A stretch of DNA of 64,000 bases from positions 682,001 through 746,000 of the forward strand of contig CAWBNG010000004.1 of the NCBI GenBank assembly GCA_963790075.1, given 5' to 3'. Under the pieces are notes generated by a model that saw only the letters and a program-made list of their open reading frames with translations, made no database searches and was not told the DNA's origin. This stretch comes from CAYOUV01 sp963790075. Lineage in GTDB: Bacteria > Chloroflexota > Anaerolineae > Anaerolineales > Villigracilaceae. Below, in pieces: positions 24,080-33,898 of the stretch. The position numbers and the translations under genes were made by a program. Positions within the stretch are counted from its first letter, which is position 1. Each line of letters begins with the position of its first letter.

Positions 24080-25420
24080 TTACTTTCCTGTTTCCATCAT
24101 TCGTCCCAGCATCCGGCTGGCGGCATCCAAGGCGATTCCTTCGCATTTTGCTTGTAACTTGCCCGGATAGCGGTATGCCAGGGGGGCTAGGTCAACTTCA
24201 TAACCGCCTTCCCCATGCGATTCTTCTGAATGCAGGTAGCTGATGCAACCGTCACTCAGGCTGGCGAATAGCGTGTATTTGGCGCCCGACCCGTTCTTGA
24301 CCCGCATGCCAATCTCGGTGAACGTTTCGGCAGCAAAAGTGACCAGTGCCAGTTCGCCCATTCGAACCGTATTGATCCGCATGGGGACCGACCAGAATCC
24401 GTTCCTGGCTTCAATGACGGATTTCCATGGATAACGCTGATTGAGCAGTGGGTCAGCCAGGAAGGCCAGCCAGCCTGGCAGGTGCGCCATGGCCAGGAGC
24501 GGTTTGCCGTAATTTTTGGGTGGACGGGAGCTGGTGACCTCAGTTTCAGTTGGCATCCAGGCTTCGGCGCGTTCGAGACGGAGTGGGAGTGCTTGAAGCG
24601 CTTCCGACTTTTGTCCTATGGCTGCCAGCACAGACTGCGCCATACGTGAACCCTGTTCGGTGACCATCTCGAAAGCTTGTGTGTCCTCCCAGTACATGTC
24701 AGGGTTGATATTTGCTGCCGCCCCCTGCAGGAAGAGCGTCCAACCTCCAAGCTTTTTTTCAACTTTATCGCGCATCACGCCGATCCAGTCGGCTGAGACG
24801 AGAAGATTGTCCGGCCCGAGCACCGTACCATGGCAGGCGTAATTGACGATGGTCGCCAGCCGCGTTCCCTCTCGATCACCTTTACGCCTACCTGCATCGG
24901 TCAGAATGCTGATAATCTGCACCGATTTGTCCCGCGGACCATCTGGATTGCGCCCGATCTCGAAATGGCCATCCGGCATTTGCTCGCGACGGTTGATCCC
25001 AACGGACCCCTCAGCAAGCGCGTATTCCAAGCGTGCCGGTAAAAGAGCCGTTTCCGCGCTTTGCACCGCCTCCACAATGATGTCGACCAATGAGTCAATG
25101 TATTCCCGATTTTTCCGGGGCGATTGATGGTCAGCGAACGCGATCGGACCGGAGTGAGTGTGGGAACAACACAGGATGGGCTCGGTCGGGGCCAGGCGGG
25201 CGCGGACGCGATCGACGACGAATTCATTGATTGCCAGCATATCCAGAGCGACAATGGCGATTCGAATTGATCCGTCCTCCAAGACCAGGACTGTCGCGGT
25301 CAGGTCATCATGCGCACCAAGATTGCCTTTGGTGCGGTCTCCGTAACCGATCAAAAAGATTCCTTCAGGTGGGGTGATGATACGGCGTGCGACGCCGGCA
25401 TACAGGTTCGCTTCAGTCAT
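24080..25420 (-). CDS. neutral/alkaline ceramidase-like N-acyl hydrolase (first copy)
   Basis: A 446-residue protein with the family's metal and substrate motifs: CSHTHSGP near residue 88 and NYACHGTVLG near 195. The family splits N-acyl amide bonds, in ceramide for secreted members. No signal peptide is seen here, so an intracellular amide of an amino-sugar is more likely. GAGGAGG lies upstream of the ATG at 25420, making that start better than the frame's earlier codons. It is the last gene of the long minus-strand unit and overlaps the symporter gene. Confidence 0.75.
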   Translation of the reverse strand: MTEANLYAGVARRIITPPEGIFLIGYGDRTKGNLGAHDDLTATVLVLEDGSIRIAIVALDMLAINEFVVDRVRARLAPTEPILCCSHTHSGPIAFADHQSPRKNREYIDSLVDIIVEAVQSAETALLPARLEYALAEGSVGINRREQMPDGHFEIGRNPDGPRDKSVQIISILTDAGRRKGDREGTRLATIVNYACHGTVLGPDNLLVSADWIGVMRDKVEKKLGGWTLFLQGAAANINPDMYWEDTQAFEMVTEQGSRMAQSVLAAIGQKSEALQALPLRLERAEAWMPTETEVTSSRPPKNYGKPLLAMAHLPGWLAFLADPLLNQRYPWKSVIEARNGFWSVPMRINTVRMGELALVTFAAETFTEIGMRVKNGSGAKYTLFASLSDGCISYLHSEESHGEGGYEVDLAPLAYRYPGKLQAKCEGIALDAASRMLGRMMETGK

Positions 25421-26750
25421 TGATCGCCTCCTCAAGACCTAAATTCTTGCGGGTTTCTTCGATGGTATCCCCGAGACGGTATTTCTGGAAGACAACATAC
25501 CCAACGAACATTAATACGGCCATGACCGGAAATGCCAGCCGCACGCCGAGCGGGTTGGCACGGGTGTAGCCGAATCCCTGCAGCAGCAACGGCAGCACCA
25601 GGGTCCCGACCGAGGTGCCCAGTCCGATGGCAAAGGAGAATGTCCCGTAGTAGATGGCTTCGCGGCGGCGACCGGTCCGGAGCTCGTCGTAATCGACCAC
25701 ATTGCCCATCATGGCGTAAATGATGATCAAATAGCCGCCCAGCGTGCTGCCGACCAGCGCCGAAAAGACGAAGGCCTGGATTTCAAGAGAGACGCCTGGT
25801 ATCGCGCCGACCAGGTAGCCCAGTGCGAAAGCCAGGCCCAGGCTGAGCATACTGGCGTTGAGCAGTGTGCGCTGGCTGTATTTGCGATTTAACCAGGTCC
25901 AGAATGGACCGGTGAGCGCCATGATGACGATCAGCACGCCCTGGTAAATGCCGACCTCGGCTTCACTTTGCCCCAGGACGAGCGTGACGAAATAGGGGAA
26001 GTTGGCCAGGACCATCTGGTAGGCTATGTGGACGAACAGGGTCGAGATGAAGAGCACGATGAACTGGTTGTTGCGGAAGGTCGCTTTCAGCCCTTCGACG
26101 GCGGTCATCGGTTCGCCCAGCGGACGGTCGGTCTCGCGCAATCCGAACAGGGTCAGGTAGATGGTCACGATGGCTACGACGCCCACCACCGCTCCCATGG
26201 CGACCGGCCCGATGCTGCTGAAGAGCGGAGCAGCCACCAGCGAGCCGATCAGCACGCCGATAATGCCGAAGACGCTCTTCCAGTAGCTCAAGCCGACGCG
26301 CTGGTGGGACTCGGGCGCCATTTCGGGCAGCGTCCCGTCGTAGGGGATGCCGACCAGGCTGTAACTGGTGTGGTAGATCAGAATGATGATCATCAGGTAG
26401 ATCGCGTTGATGGTGAAGTTCGACCCACCGGGCGGTGTCCAGAGCAGGATGGCGCCCAGCAAAACGAACGGGGAGGCGAACAGCAGGAACGGCTTGCGGC
26501 GGCCCCAGCGCGAGCGCAGTGTATCGGACCAGTGGCCGATGAACGGGTCGATACCGGCGTCCCACAGGCTGGCGATGGTCAGCAGCACGCCTACCAGCGC
26601 CACCGGCAGGTAGGCTGGCCGGCCCGAATCAGGCGGCGGCGCATAGAAGAACAACAACCAGGTGCTGGTGGTAATGGCCAGAATGTTCAGTCCGGCCGAA
26701 GCGCTGGAGTAAAGCGCAATACGCCAAAAGGGCAATTTGTTTGTGCTCAT
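25413..26750 (-). CDS. GPH-family sugar:cation symporter (first copy)
   Basis: A 445-residue, 12-helix transporter of the glycoside-pentoside-hexuronide family (DAGIDPFIGHWSDTLRSRWG, RRKPFLL and GMNVVDYDELRTGRR-like motifs). Such proteins import disaccharides or uronides with Na+ or H+. It lies between the aminotransferase and a ceramidase-like gene, within an operon that has a second member of the family and an ABC importer. Confidence 0.85.
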   Translation of the reverse strand: MSTNKLPFWRIALYSSASAGLNILAITTSTWLLFFYAPPPDSGRPAYLPVALVGVLLTIASLWDAGIDPFIGHWSDTLRSRWGRRKPFLLFASPFVLLGAILLWTPPGGSNFTINAIYLMIIILIYHTSYSLVGIPYDGTLPEMAPESHQRVGLSYWKSVFGIIGVLIGSLVAAPLFSSIGPVAMGAVVGVVAIVTIYLTLFGLRETDRPLGEPMTAVEGLKATFRNNQFIVLFISTLFVHIAYQMVLANFPYFVTLVLGQSEAEVGIYQGVLIVIMALTGPFWTWLNRKYSQRTLLNASMLSLGLAFALGYLVGAIPGVSLEIQAFVFSALVGSTLGGYLIIIYAMMGNVVDYDELRTGRRREAIYYGTFSFAIGLGTSVGTLVLPLLLQGFGYTRANPLGVRLAFPVMAVLMFVGYVVFQKYRLGDTIEETRKNLGLEEAIND

Positions 26751-26826
26751 TCGATCCTCCAGTCAAGTTTTACGAAATGACGTTCATATTTGAACCAATC
26801 CTAAAAAAATTCAGAATTGCACGTGC

Positions 26827-28107
26827 CTATTTCTCGTACTGTTCGCGCAGTTTTTGGGAGGCTTCAGCCAGTTCTTTGGCATGCTCCTGGATCTTTTTGA
26901 GGGCGGCCACGGCATCGTCCACGCCCTGCGCTCCGCTGCGGAAGACAGCTTCGTCCAGCCAGACGGCTTCGTGCTCGCAGGCGCGGGTTGCTTCAGGCAG
27001 GTTCATCTCCTCGAACTCGAAATACTCAGGGAAGGCGCTCGGCACAGCCAGTTTGGACATTTGCGGCTGGAACAGCGTGTAATGATGCATGGCTTCGTAG
27101 CCCACCCAGCAGCCTACCCCTTCGGCATCCAGCGCCGCACACAGCACGTCGTGCTCCACGCCAAACTCTTCGGGATGGATGGCGAACATGTAGCGGTAGA
27201 ACGAACGTTTGGTGTGCCGTGGGTCTCGTTTGAGCACGCGCACGCCGTTGATCTCACTCAGCAACTCATCCATATAAGCGGCCATTTCTTCCCGTTGTTT
27301 GGCCTGGGCCGGAAAGCGCTGCAGACCGACCAAAGCCAGCGCCGCAGCGATCTCACTTAATCGGTAATTGCCGCCGACCTGGAAACCCATGCTGTCATCT
27401 TCGGGGCCGCCGCCGAGGGCGTGGGGGCGCCCGCAGTCGATGATGCTGGCAGCTTTGGCGGCCAACTCGGGCGTGCGGCACAGCAGGATGCCGCCCTCGC
27501 CGGTGGTCAGGGTCTTGGAGGATTGCAGGCTGAACGAACCGAAATGCCCGAGTGTGCCTGCACCTTTGCCATTCCATTTCGCGCCGTGCGCGTGGGCACA
27601 GTCTTCGATCACGATCAAATTGTGCTTCCCGGCAATCTGCAGGATGGTGTCCATGTCAGCCATCTGGTGCCCGAGATGGACCGGAATGATGGCTTTTGTC
27701 TTCGATGTAATGGCTTGCTGGATTGCTTTGGGGTCGATGCAGTAGGTGTTGGGATCGACATCGACGATGACCGGGATGGCGCCGGCTGCCATGGGGGCGG
27801 CGGCTGTCGCCTGGAAGGTGTAGGCCGGTACGATCACCTCGTCGCCCCAACCGATGCCAGCCGCGCGGCAGGCCACCTCCATGCTGACGGTACCGTTCGC
27901 CATTGGAACGGCGTAACCGCCGCCCTGCATTTCAGCGAACTTGCGAGCCAGTTCGGCGGTCTTCGGGCCGGGATAAGGAAATCCGCCCCAGCGCCCGGAT
28001 TTGATCACCTCGGTGACGGCCTCGATGTCGCGCTGGTCCCAGACAGGCCATGCGGGGTAGGCTTTGGTGCGGGTTTTCGGCCCGCCGAGAATTGCTAATT
28101 GAGACAT
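26827..28107 (-). CDS. DegT/DnrJ/EryC1/StrS-family PLP aminotransferase
   Basis: A 426-residue protein with the fold-type I PLP signatures. KTLTTGEGGILLC carries the Schiff-base Lys, IEDCAHAHGAKW the cofactor-binding Asp, and AYTFQATAAAP lies near the N terminus. Family members aminate keto-sugars, or run in reverse to open aminated ones. Within a catabolic operon containing an oxidoreductase for hydroxyl-to-keto conversion (Gfo/Idh), it may act on aminosugar or aminocyclitol intermediates. Confidence 0.88.
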   Translation of the reverse strand: MSQLAILGGPKTRTKAYPAWPVWDQRDIEAVTEVIKSGRWGGFPYPGPKTAELARKFAEMQGGGYAVPMANGTVSMEVACRAAGIGWGDEVIVPAYTFQATAAAPMAAGAIPVIVDVDPNTYCIDPKAIQQAITSKTKAIIPVHLGHQMADMDTILQIAGKHNLIVIEDCAHAHGAKWNGKGAGTLGHFGSFSLQSSKTLTTGEGGILLCRTPELAAKAASIIDCGRPHALGGGPEDDSMGFQVGGNYRLSEIAAALALVGLQRFPAQAKQREEMAAYMDELLSEINGVRVLKRDPRHTKRSFYRYMFAIHPEEFGVEHDVLCAALDAEGVGCWVGYEAMHHYTLFQPQMSKLAVPSAFPEYFEFEEMNLPEATRACEHEAVWLDEAVFRSGAQGVDDAVAALKKIQEHAKELAEASQKLREQYEK

Positions 28108-28123
28108 GAAAAACCTCCAATAA

Positions 28124-29326
28124 TTATTCGAGTAGGCTCAAAACCGCTTGCATCACCTTCGGTCCGACTGCCTTGCTGATCGAGTTGGTTTCTTCGTAAT
28201 GAGCGCCGGGATTGAGGGGATTCAACGGGTATTTGAAATCCTCCGCTGGGAGAATGTATCCTACCTCGTCGTTGGCCAACCCGATCACGCCAGCGACCCT
28301 GGCGCCAGCTTCCTTCAAACTGGCCTTGAGTGCCAGTCCCAGTTTGGGGAGCATCTCGCCCGGGACCGTCGCCAGCCACAAATCGCCGACCTTGATCAGA
28401 TTGACTTCGGTCGTGATTTTTCCCTTCGTCCGCACATCCGGCAGCAGTTTGCGCATGAAGGCAACCTTATACAGGATATTGGTCAGCTTAACCTGTACTT
28501 CTTTTTTCTGGAGGCTGATTTTGACCGGCTGGCTCTGCAGGCCGGTCTGTTGGAGAGCCTTCAAACCTTCCGCGGCCAGCTTTTTGCCCATGGACTCGGC
28601 TTCTTCGAAAGAATGGTCCTTGACATCCGGCGTCAGCATGCCTCCCAGAGCGCCGGAGAAAAAGATGCACGGCGCGCCTGTGACCCGCTCGACCTCATTC
28701 CGCAGGTAGCCGGGATAATCGGCGCTGATGTGTGGATTGTGTTCCCAGAGGACTTCCGGGTGACAGGGAAAATTAAAGATTGTAGCCAGGGGCTTTTGAT
28801 CGCCAGCCAGGAATTGGAGCAGACTGAGCTCGTCATCCAGGATGTCCGGGTTGCGTGCGTTCTTGACCAGGCCAGGGACGTGAACAGAAGTTGTTTTAAC
28901 GGAGGCAGGTTTGAGACCAGTGCTGAGCGCAGTCGGAGTTTCCGAGAGCGAGGCCAGGACGGTCTCGAGGATTTTGGCTTTCAGGTTGAGCAGGTAATCG
29001 GCATCCACGCCCCGCGTTTTGTCGTCCGGCCCCCACAAACCCATCGTATCCGGTCCGTGATGGGTGTGGGTGGAGGCAATCACGATCTGCAGACCGGGAT
29101 GGTTATTGTGAACCTGGCGGATGACATCCTGCACATCGGGGCGGAAGAAACCGATCAGGTCGAGGGCGCACAAGACCAGGCTGAGTTCTGCGGTGTGCAT
29201 GCTGAGCGCTCGCACGCTGAGCTCGTCGTGGATGGTTTCAGCCCGACGGTTGTTGCCGAAGCCTGCTAGAAACACGGGTTTGTCGAGCGAGGGCGTGATG
29301 AATTGTTGCGCGTATCCAATTTTCAT
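28124..29326 (-). CDS. neutral/alkaline ceramidase-like N-acyl hydrolase (second copy)
   Basis: A 400-residue relative of the protein encoded at 24080-25420, with THTHHGPDTMG (near residue 80) and NFPCHPEVLW (near 185) as its metal and active-site region. The ATG at 29326 overlaps the stop of the kinase gene. A longer frame to 29485 would overlap that gene by 160 bases and has a low-complexity start, so it is rejected. The two copies differ a lot in sequence, so they likely act on different amides. Confidence 0.75.
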   Translation of the reverse strand: MKIGYAQQFITPSLDKPVFLAGFGNNRRAETIHDELSVRALSMHTAELSLVLCALDLIGFFRPDVQDVIRQVHNNHPGLQIVIASTHTHHGPDTMGLWGPDDKTRGVDADYLLNLKAKILETVLASLSETPTALSTGLKPASVKTTSVHVPGLVKNARNPDILDDELSLLQFLAGDQKPLATIFNFPCHPEVLWEHNPHISADYPGYLRNEVERVTGAPCIFFSGALGGMLTPDVKDHSFEEAESMGKKLAAEGLKALQQTGLQSQPVKISLQKKEVQVKLTNILYKVAFMRKLLPDVRTKGKITTEVNLIKVGDLWLATVPGEMLPKLGLALKASLKEAGARVAGVIGLANDEVGYILPAEDFKYPLNPLNPGAHYEETNSISKAVGPKVMQAVLSLLE

Positions 29327-30300
29327 TCTTGCACCAGTTCCTTTGCGGTTTGGATCAACATGTGGCGGACAGGGTAACCATCTACACCGGCCATCTGCAT
29401 GCCGAGCAGGATGGGGCCGACCACGGGCGGGCCGTCGAGGCGGGTGATGCAGGCTTGGGGCATGTGCTCGAGAATGACCCGGCACATCGGTTTGGTAAGC
29501 AGTTCCCCGCCCTCGAACACGCTACCCGATTGGACGATCTCGACTTCGTCCTGCTGCATGCCGATCTGACGAGCAACTGCGACTGCCAGCCAGCCAAGCT
29601 CCTCGCCCGCCCAATACAAGACCTCGCGAGCGGCCCGATCGCCAGCCTGTGCCGCCTCGAAAACTTTGACCGCGATGAAAGGAAAAAGATGATAATAATT
29701 GTTCGAGAGACCTTCCATCAGGTCAAGTTCGTTTTTGGCCCCCGTGGCCTCCAGGTAGATGGCCGTTAGGGCTGTCGGCGGGATGCGCTTGATCCAGGCA
29801 TAGTTGACCATGTGCAGGCCTTTCCAAACGATCTCGATCCCCCCGCCGAACTCACCGAACGATGAACCGTTGCCAACGATGCGGCCCTCTTCACCGTTTG
29901 GGCCCCGCCCACAGCAGTTGACGCCCGATCCGGCTGTGACATTGACACCGAAACCATGGGTTGTGCCAGCCAGCAAGCCGTTCAAGCCGTCGTTGACCAC
30001 TTCCACCGGGCAGCCCAGGCCAAGCTTGGCAATGGCTTCCAGGTGTGGTTCCCGGTCGGATGGGAAGTCGTAGCCTGCTACGCCAAAACCCGCGCCAGCA
30101 ATTTGTTCGGTGGTGACATTGGCCATTTGGCTGGCCTGTTCGAAGGATTGCCTGAGCACCTCGACCAACCCGTCATAGCCCATGCCCTGATGGTTGCCAC
30201 CCCAGGCCTTGCCAAAGCCAATACAGTGACCGGTATCATCCGCGATCAAGGCGTGCGTTTTGGACGAACCAACGTCGATGCCGAGAAAAAAACGCATCAC
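29323..30300 (-). CDS. BadF/BadG-type N-acetylglucosamine kinase-like ATPase
   Basis: A 325-residue protein with the sugar-kinase/actin phosphate loop GIDVGSSKTHALI, TAGSGVNCCGRG and the GEFGGGIEI adenosine region. Many members phosphorylate N-acetylglucosamine or glucosamine. The operon context of deacylases and glycosidases fits amino-sugar phosphorylation. Confidence 0.85.
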   Translation of the reverse strand: MMRFFLGIDVGSSKTHALIADDTGHCIGFGKAWGGNHQGMGYDGLVEVLRQSFEQASQMANVTTEQIAGAGFGVAGYDFPSDREPHLEAIAKLGLGCPVEVVNDGLNGLLAGTTHGFGVNVTAGSGVNCCGRGPNGEEGRIVGNGSSFGEFGGGIEIVWKGLHMVNYAWIKRIPPTALTAIYLEATGAKNELDLMEGLSNNYYHLFPFIAVKVFEAAQAGDRAAREVLYWAGEELGWLAVAVARQIGMQQDEVEIVQSGSVFEGGELLTKPMCRVILEHMPQACITRLDGPPVVGPILLGMQMAGVDGYPVRHMLIQTAKELVQE

Positions 30301-31646
30301 GCCTCCTCACGTTTGGCATCCAGTTTTTGGCGGATTTCGCTCAGCCGTTCCCCATGCAGCGGATACAGCCAGAGCAGGAAAATGGCGAACAAGAAGCCGA
30401 TCGAGGTTGGGATTGTCAGGAACAGGCGGAAGCCCAGGTCAACGGTGGCAGGCTGGACGTCCAGCAGGGTATCGTAACCGAAGGCAGGCATCATCAGGCC
30501 GAAAACAGATGAGACCAAAAGTCCGCTCAGCGTGATCACAAAACCGCTCATGCCGAAGTACATCCCGGCTCGCTGGTGTCCGGTTTTGACTTCGTCCTCG
30601 TCGACCACCTCGGTCATGATGACGTCGCCGATCAGCACCAGGCCACCCAGGCCGATACCAAGAACAATGGCGGCGGCGTAGGTGAAGTTGATGTTGGGCG
30701 AAAAACCCATCGGCACAATTCCCAGGATCATGACCACATTGGCCAGCATGAGCGTGCGGCGGCTGTCGAGTTTGTTGGCAACCCAGTTGCGCCAGGGGTA
30801 AAGCGAGATCATGGCGACCAGGAAGGCGATGCCCAGAATGACGGTCGCCAGGCCTTCGTCCACTTTCAGGCTGTATTTCAGGTAGAACAGGATGCCAGAC
30901 TGGAGCGTGCCGGTGGCAAAGAAACGCATGGCCTGAGCGCCGGTGGCGGTCAGGTAGCTGCGATTGATGAAAGTGTATTTGAGCGCCGTTATGAAAGGGA
31001 AACTGGTATCTGCCATCAGATCTTTGCGCTCGAACAGGGCCGGGTAGCCGCTGTAAATTGCAATCACGGAAATGACCGCCAGGATAATGGCCATATTCGA
31101 CCATCCCAGCAGGCTGGCCAACAGCGGCGGGATGGCGGCCCCGAGCACCAGGGCCACAGTCTGGAAGATATTCATCTTGGCGGCTACGTCGGTCCGTTCG
31201 CGGTAAGCGCCAAACATCTCTGGCAGCAGGCCGTAATAACCGGTCGCCATGGCAGTGTAGAGACCTTCCCAGATGACGATCATGATTCCGAAGTAGATCA
31301 GCAGACCAACCGGGTTGTCCCTGCCGTCGAAGGGGGCGGTGAAGATCAGTGCAAAGGCCACGGCGTAGGGCAGTCCGCCAAACAAAATGTAAGGAATGCG
31401 GCGTCCCCAGCGCGAACGGGTACGGTCAGACATGTACCCTAAGGCGGGATTGTTGGCGGCATTGTAAATGGTATAGAAGAACCAGAAGACCGAGTACCAG
31501 GTCACAGGCAGGTTTTTGACATCTACAATGTAGAAGGCGATGATCCCTGCAATGGCCTCGGCCGGCGTGGCCACACCCAGGCTGACAAGCGCGTACATGA
31601 TGCGGGTTTTGGTACTGGTGGCAAATTCAGCGGTAGTGGCGGTCAT
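30297..31646 (-). CDS. GPH-family sugar:cation symporter (second copy)
   Basis: A 449-residue, 12-helix transporter with PALGYMSDRTRSRWGRRIPY and MTEVVDEDEVKTGHQRAGM, the GPH signatures. It is a distant paralogue of the gene at 25413-26750. Two symporters in one catabolic unit suggest two sugar forms or one import and one export role. It is 1 base from the deacetylase gene. Confidence 0.85.
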   Translation of the reverse strand: MTATTAEFATSTKTRIMYALVSLGVATPAEAIAGIIAFYIVDVKNLPVTWYSVFWFFYTIYNAANNPALGYMSDRTRSRWGRRIPYILFGGLPYAVAFALIFTAPFDGRDNPVGLLIYFGIMIVIWEGLYTAMATGYYGLLPEMFGAYRERTDVAAKMNIFQTVALVLGAAIPPLLASLLGWSNMAIILAVISVIAIYSGYPALFERKDLMADTSFPFITALKYTFINRSYLTATGAQAMRFFATGTLQSGILFYLKYSLKVDEGLATVILGIAFLVAMISLYPWRNWVANKLDSRRTLMLANVVMILGIVPMGFSPNINFTYAAAIVLGIGLGGLVLIGDVIMTEVVDEDEVKTGHQRAGMYFGMSGFVITLSGLLVSSVFGLMMPAFGYDTLLDVQPATVDLGFRLFLTIPTSIGFLFAIFLLWLYPLHGERLSEIRQKLDAKREEA

Positions 31647-31647
31647 C

Positions 31648-32538
31648 TTAGCTCCTCATGACGTTGCGGATTTGACGATAGCCGATCACATGGATGCCCT
31701 TATTTTTGATGAAGTCTTTCAATTCCAGGCTCATGAAAGTCTGGTAATTCGCGACGCGGCTGGGCCAGTCCGGGGTGATGGCGCGCAGTTCGGGCGTATC
31801 AACTGAAGGGTGCAGGATGAAGTGCGTGATCCCGGCCGGGAGCTGGTTGAGCAGTTCCTTGGCAGTCTCGAGCTGGCCTTCAGGCTGGTCGAGCGGCATG
31901 GATAGAATGCCGTCCAGGAGCGGCAATCCCTGCGTTTCGAGCAATTCCAAGACCTGCCTCATGCTGGCCGCATCCTGCGGATCGGCGCCCATCAGGTCCA
32001 GGCCAACAGCGGAGGCGCGCGGGATCATGACCGGGACCCGATGCTTGAAGGCTGGTGCGATGTAAGCCTGTGCGAATTTGGGGTGCGCGACCGTGCCCAT
32101 GTGCGTGTCGACGTGCGTGACGTCGATCCCGGCCGCCAGGGCGCGTTTGACCTGGGCCTCGATTTCGACTGCGACAGCCTGCGGGTCAGCCTGCTCGCGT
32201 ACTGCCGGCTGCCATTGGTGGAAGTAGCCATCGGGGTCGAGCAAACCGGTGGCCGGGTCACGGCTTGAAATTGGCCCCCAGCGATAACTTTCCCACTCGC
32301 TGTTGAGCGTGGCGTGTACGCCCATGTCAAAATCTGTGTTTTTGCGGCACATTTCTGCCACCGCCGGAAACCAGGGGCAGGGGACCATCACCGCGCCGGA
32401 CGCGATGGTACCGAATTCCCACAGGTGCTCGAAGGCGGTCAGGGAGGCCTGGCACATGCCGATGTCGTCGGTGTGGATGATGACCAGCCGGTCGGTGTCG
32501 GCGTAGCCCAAGCGCTTGAGCAGGGGGTTAGGAGTCAT
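31648..32538 (-). CDS. ChbG/YdjC-family carbohydrate deacetylase
   Basis: A 296-residue protein with HTDDIGMCQASLTAF near the N terminus and HVDTHMGTVAHP in the middle, which supply the metal ligands of this family. ChbG removes N-acetyl groups from chitobiose or its 6-phosphate. I take the ATG at 32538 with AAAGGAA eight bases upstream; a Met five codons earlier has no Shine-Dalgarno. It follows the GH4 gene. Confidence 0.85.
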   Translation of the reverse strand: MTPNPLLKRLGYADTDRLVIIHTDDIGMCQASLTAFEHLWEFGTIASGAVMVPCPWFPAVAEMCRKNTDFDMGVHATLNSEWESYRWGPISSRDPATGLLDPDGYFHQWQPAVREQADPQAVAVEIEAQVKRALAAGIDVTHVDTHMGTVAHPKFAQAYIAPAFKHRVPVMIPRASAVGLDLMGADPQDAASMRQVLELLETQGLPLLDGILSMPLDQPEGQLETAKELLNQLPAGITHFILHPSVDTPELRAITPDWPSRVANYQTFMSLELKDFIKNKGIHVIGYRQIRNVMRS

Positions 32539-32569
32539 TGAGGTTCCTTTCATTGAATTGGTCAGCGTA

Positions 32570-33862
32570 TTATTTGAAAAATTGCGGCAGCCACTGCCGG
32601 TTGGTCTCCAGCATGTCGTCCAGCACAGCCCGCACCTGGTCCGCGCTCGGGCCGAGCGGATGCGCCAGCAGCGCCTGGTAGGCAGCGTTGCGGTCGCCCT
32701 GCACAGCAGCCTGGAGGGTCAGTATTTCGTACATCTTGACCGCGGAAATCAGCCCGAAGCAGGCCGGCGGCAGTGGGTTTGCAGGCAGCGGGTGGATGCC
32801 AACACGATCCACTTTGGCGGGTATTTCCAGCACCCAATCCGCTGGCCAGTCCGCTACAGCGCCGTTGTTGCGTACGTTGACGGTGTGGATTCGCCCGAGG
32901 TCGTTGTAATGCGAGTCGATTAATTGGGTGGCCAGGGTGGAGTAGTATGCGCCGCCGCGTTTCATCAGATCGGCTGGAGGTTCGGTCAGGGCGGGATCGG
33001 CATATTGCCGCAGCAGGTCTTTCTCGATCTCCATCACCTCCTCAGCGCGTGAAGGCGGCCAGGCTTCCTGCGCCTTGAGCTTTTTGTCGGTGTAGTAGAA
33101 ATATCCCAGGTAGTAGTTGGGGATCATGCCGAGCGACTCGAGTGTATCGAGGTCCCATTCCGGGTCTGCCTCCTGCTTCGTCATTTCGACGAAAGCAGGA
33201 AAAAGCTGCGGCCACATGTCTTCGCCGTCAACGCTGAAGCCGTAATGCCAGGTCAGGTGGTTGAGACCGAGCGTTTTTAGCACGGCACGCTCGTCGGCGA
33301 TCTGCTGGCCGGTTATTTTCTCCAGGTTTTCCAGGATCTCCATCTTGGTGGTGATGCCGACGTTGCAAACTCCTACCGCAGAGACATCCGGTGCGTGACG
33401 ATTGAGCGCTTCGGTCACCAGCCCGGCCGGGTTGGTGAAATTCGCCAGCAAGGCGCCTGGAGCGGTCTCGTGCATGTCCTTGGCGATGTCCAGAATGACC
33501 GGAATGGTGCGCAGGGCCTTAGCCATGCCGCCCACACCGGTCGTTTCCTGCCCGATCAAGCCGTGCCGCCGGCCCAGGTACTCGTCGCCGCGCCGGGCAG
33601 GCATCATCCCGACCCGTAACTGCGTGATGACGTAGGCCGCGCCAGCGATTGCCTCGCGCTGGTTCAGGGAAAGTACCACCTTGAATGGCGTGCCATTCGC
33701 CTCGACCATACGCCGGGCAAACCCGCCGACAATCTCCAGGCGTTGCTGGTCGATATCCATCAACCAGAGTTCGTCAAGCGGCAGGCGATCTTCTCTGGAT
33801 AGGAACCCATTGACCAACTCAGGGGTATAGGTCGAGCCGCCGCCGATAACCGTGATTTTCAT
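32570..33862 (-). CDS. GH4-family 6-phospho-glycosidase (NAD+/metal type)
   Basis: A 430-residue protein with the NAD-binding GGGSTYTPELV at the start, ANFTNPAGLVTEA and GVCNVGI in the middle, then LNHLTW. GH4 enzymes cleave 6-phospho-alpha- or beta-glucosides, or unphosphorylated galacturonides, by an unusual NAD-dependent redox mechanism. The TNPAG and CNVG motifs match the beta-glucosidase (LicH/CelF) side more than the alpha side, but I am not certain. Confidence 0.88.
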   Translation of the reverse strand: MKITVIGGGSTYTPELVNGFLSREDRLPLDELWLMDIDQQRLEIVGGFARRMVEANGTPFKVVLSLNQREAIAGAAYVITQLRVGMMPARRGDEYLGRRHGLIGQETTGVGGMAKALRTIPVILDIAKDMHETAPGALLANFTNPAGLVTEALNRHAPDVSAVGVCNVGITTKMEILENLEKITGQQIADERAVLKTLGLNHLTWHYGFSVDGEDMWPQLFPAFVEMTKQEADPEWDLDTLESLGMIPNYYLGYFYYTDKKLKAQEAWPPSRAEEVMEIEKDLLRQYADPALTEPPADLMKRGGAYYSTLATQLIDSHYNDLGRIHTVNVRNNGAVADWPADWVLEIPAKVDRVGIHPLPANPLPPACFGLISAVKMYEILTLQAAVQGDRNAAYQALLAHPLGPSADQVRAVLDDMLETNRQWLPQFFK

Positions 33863-33898
33863 AACGCTCCTGTCTATTGCGCGAGAATATGAACCAGG

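Noticed and set aside
28148..29269. Plus-strand ORF of 373 codons opposite a ceramidase-like gene; similar at 36875-37984, 25968-26780 and 30576-31442
   Set aside because: Each lies fully opposite a well-supported gene, and the translations show no domain pattern.
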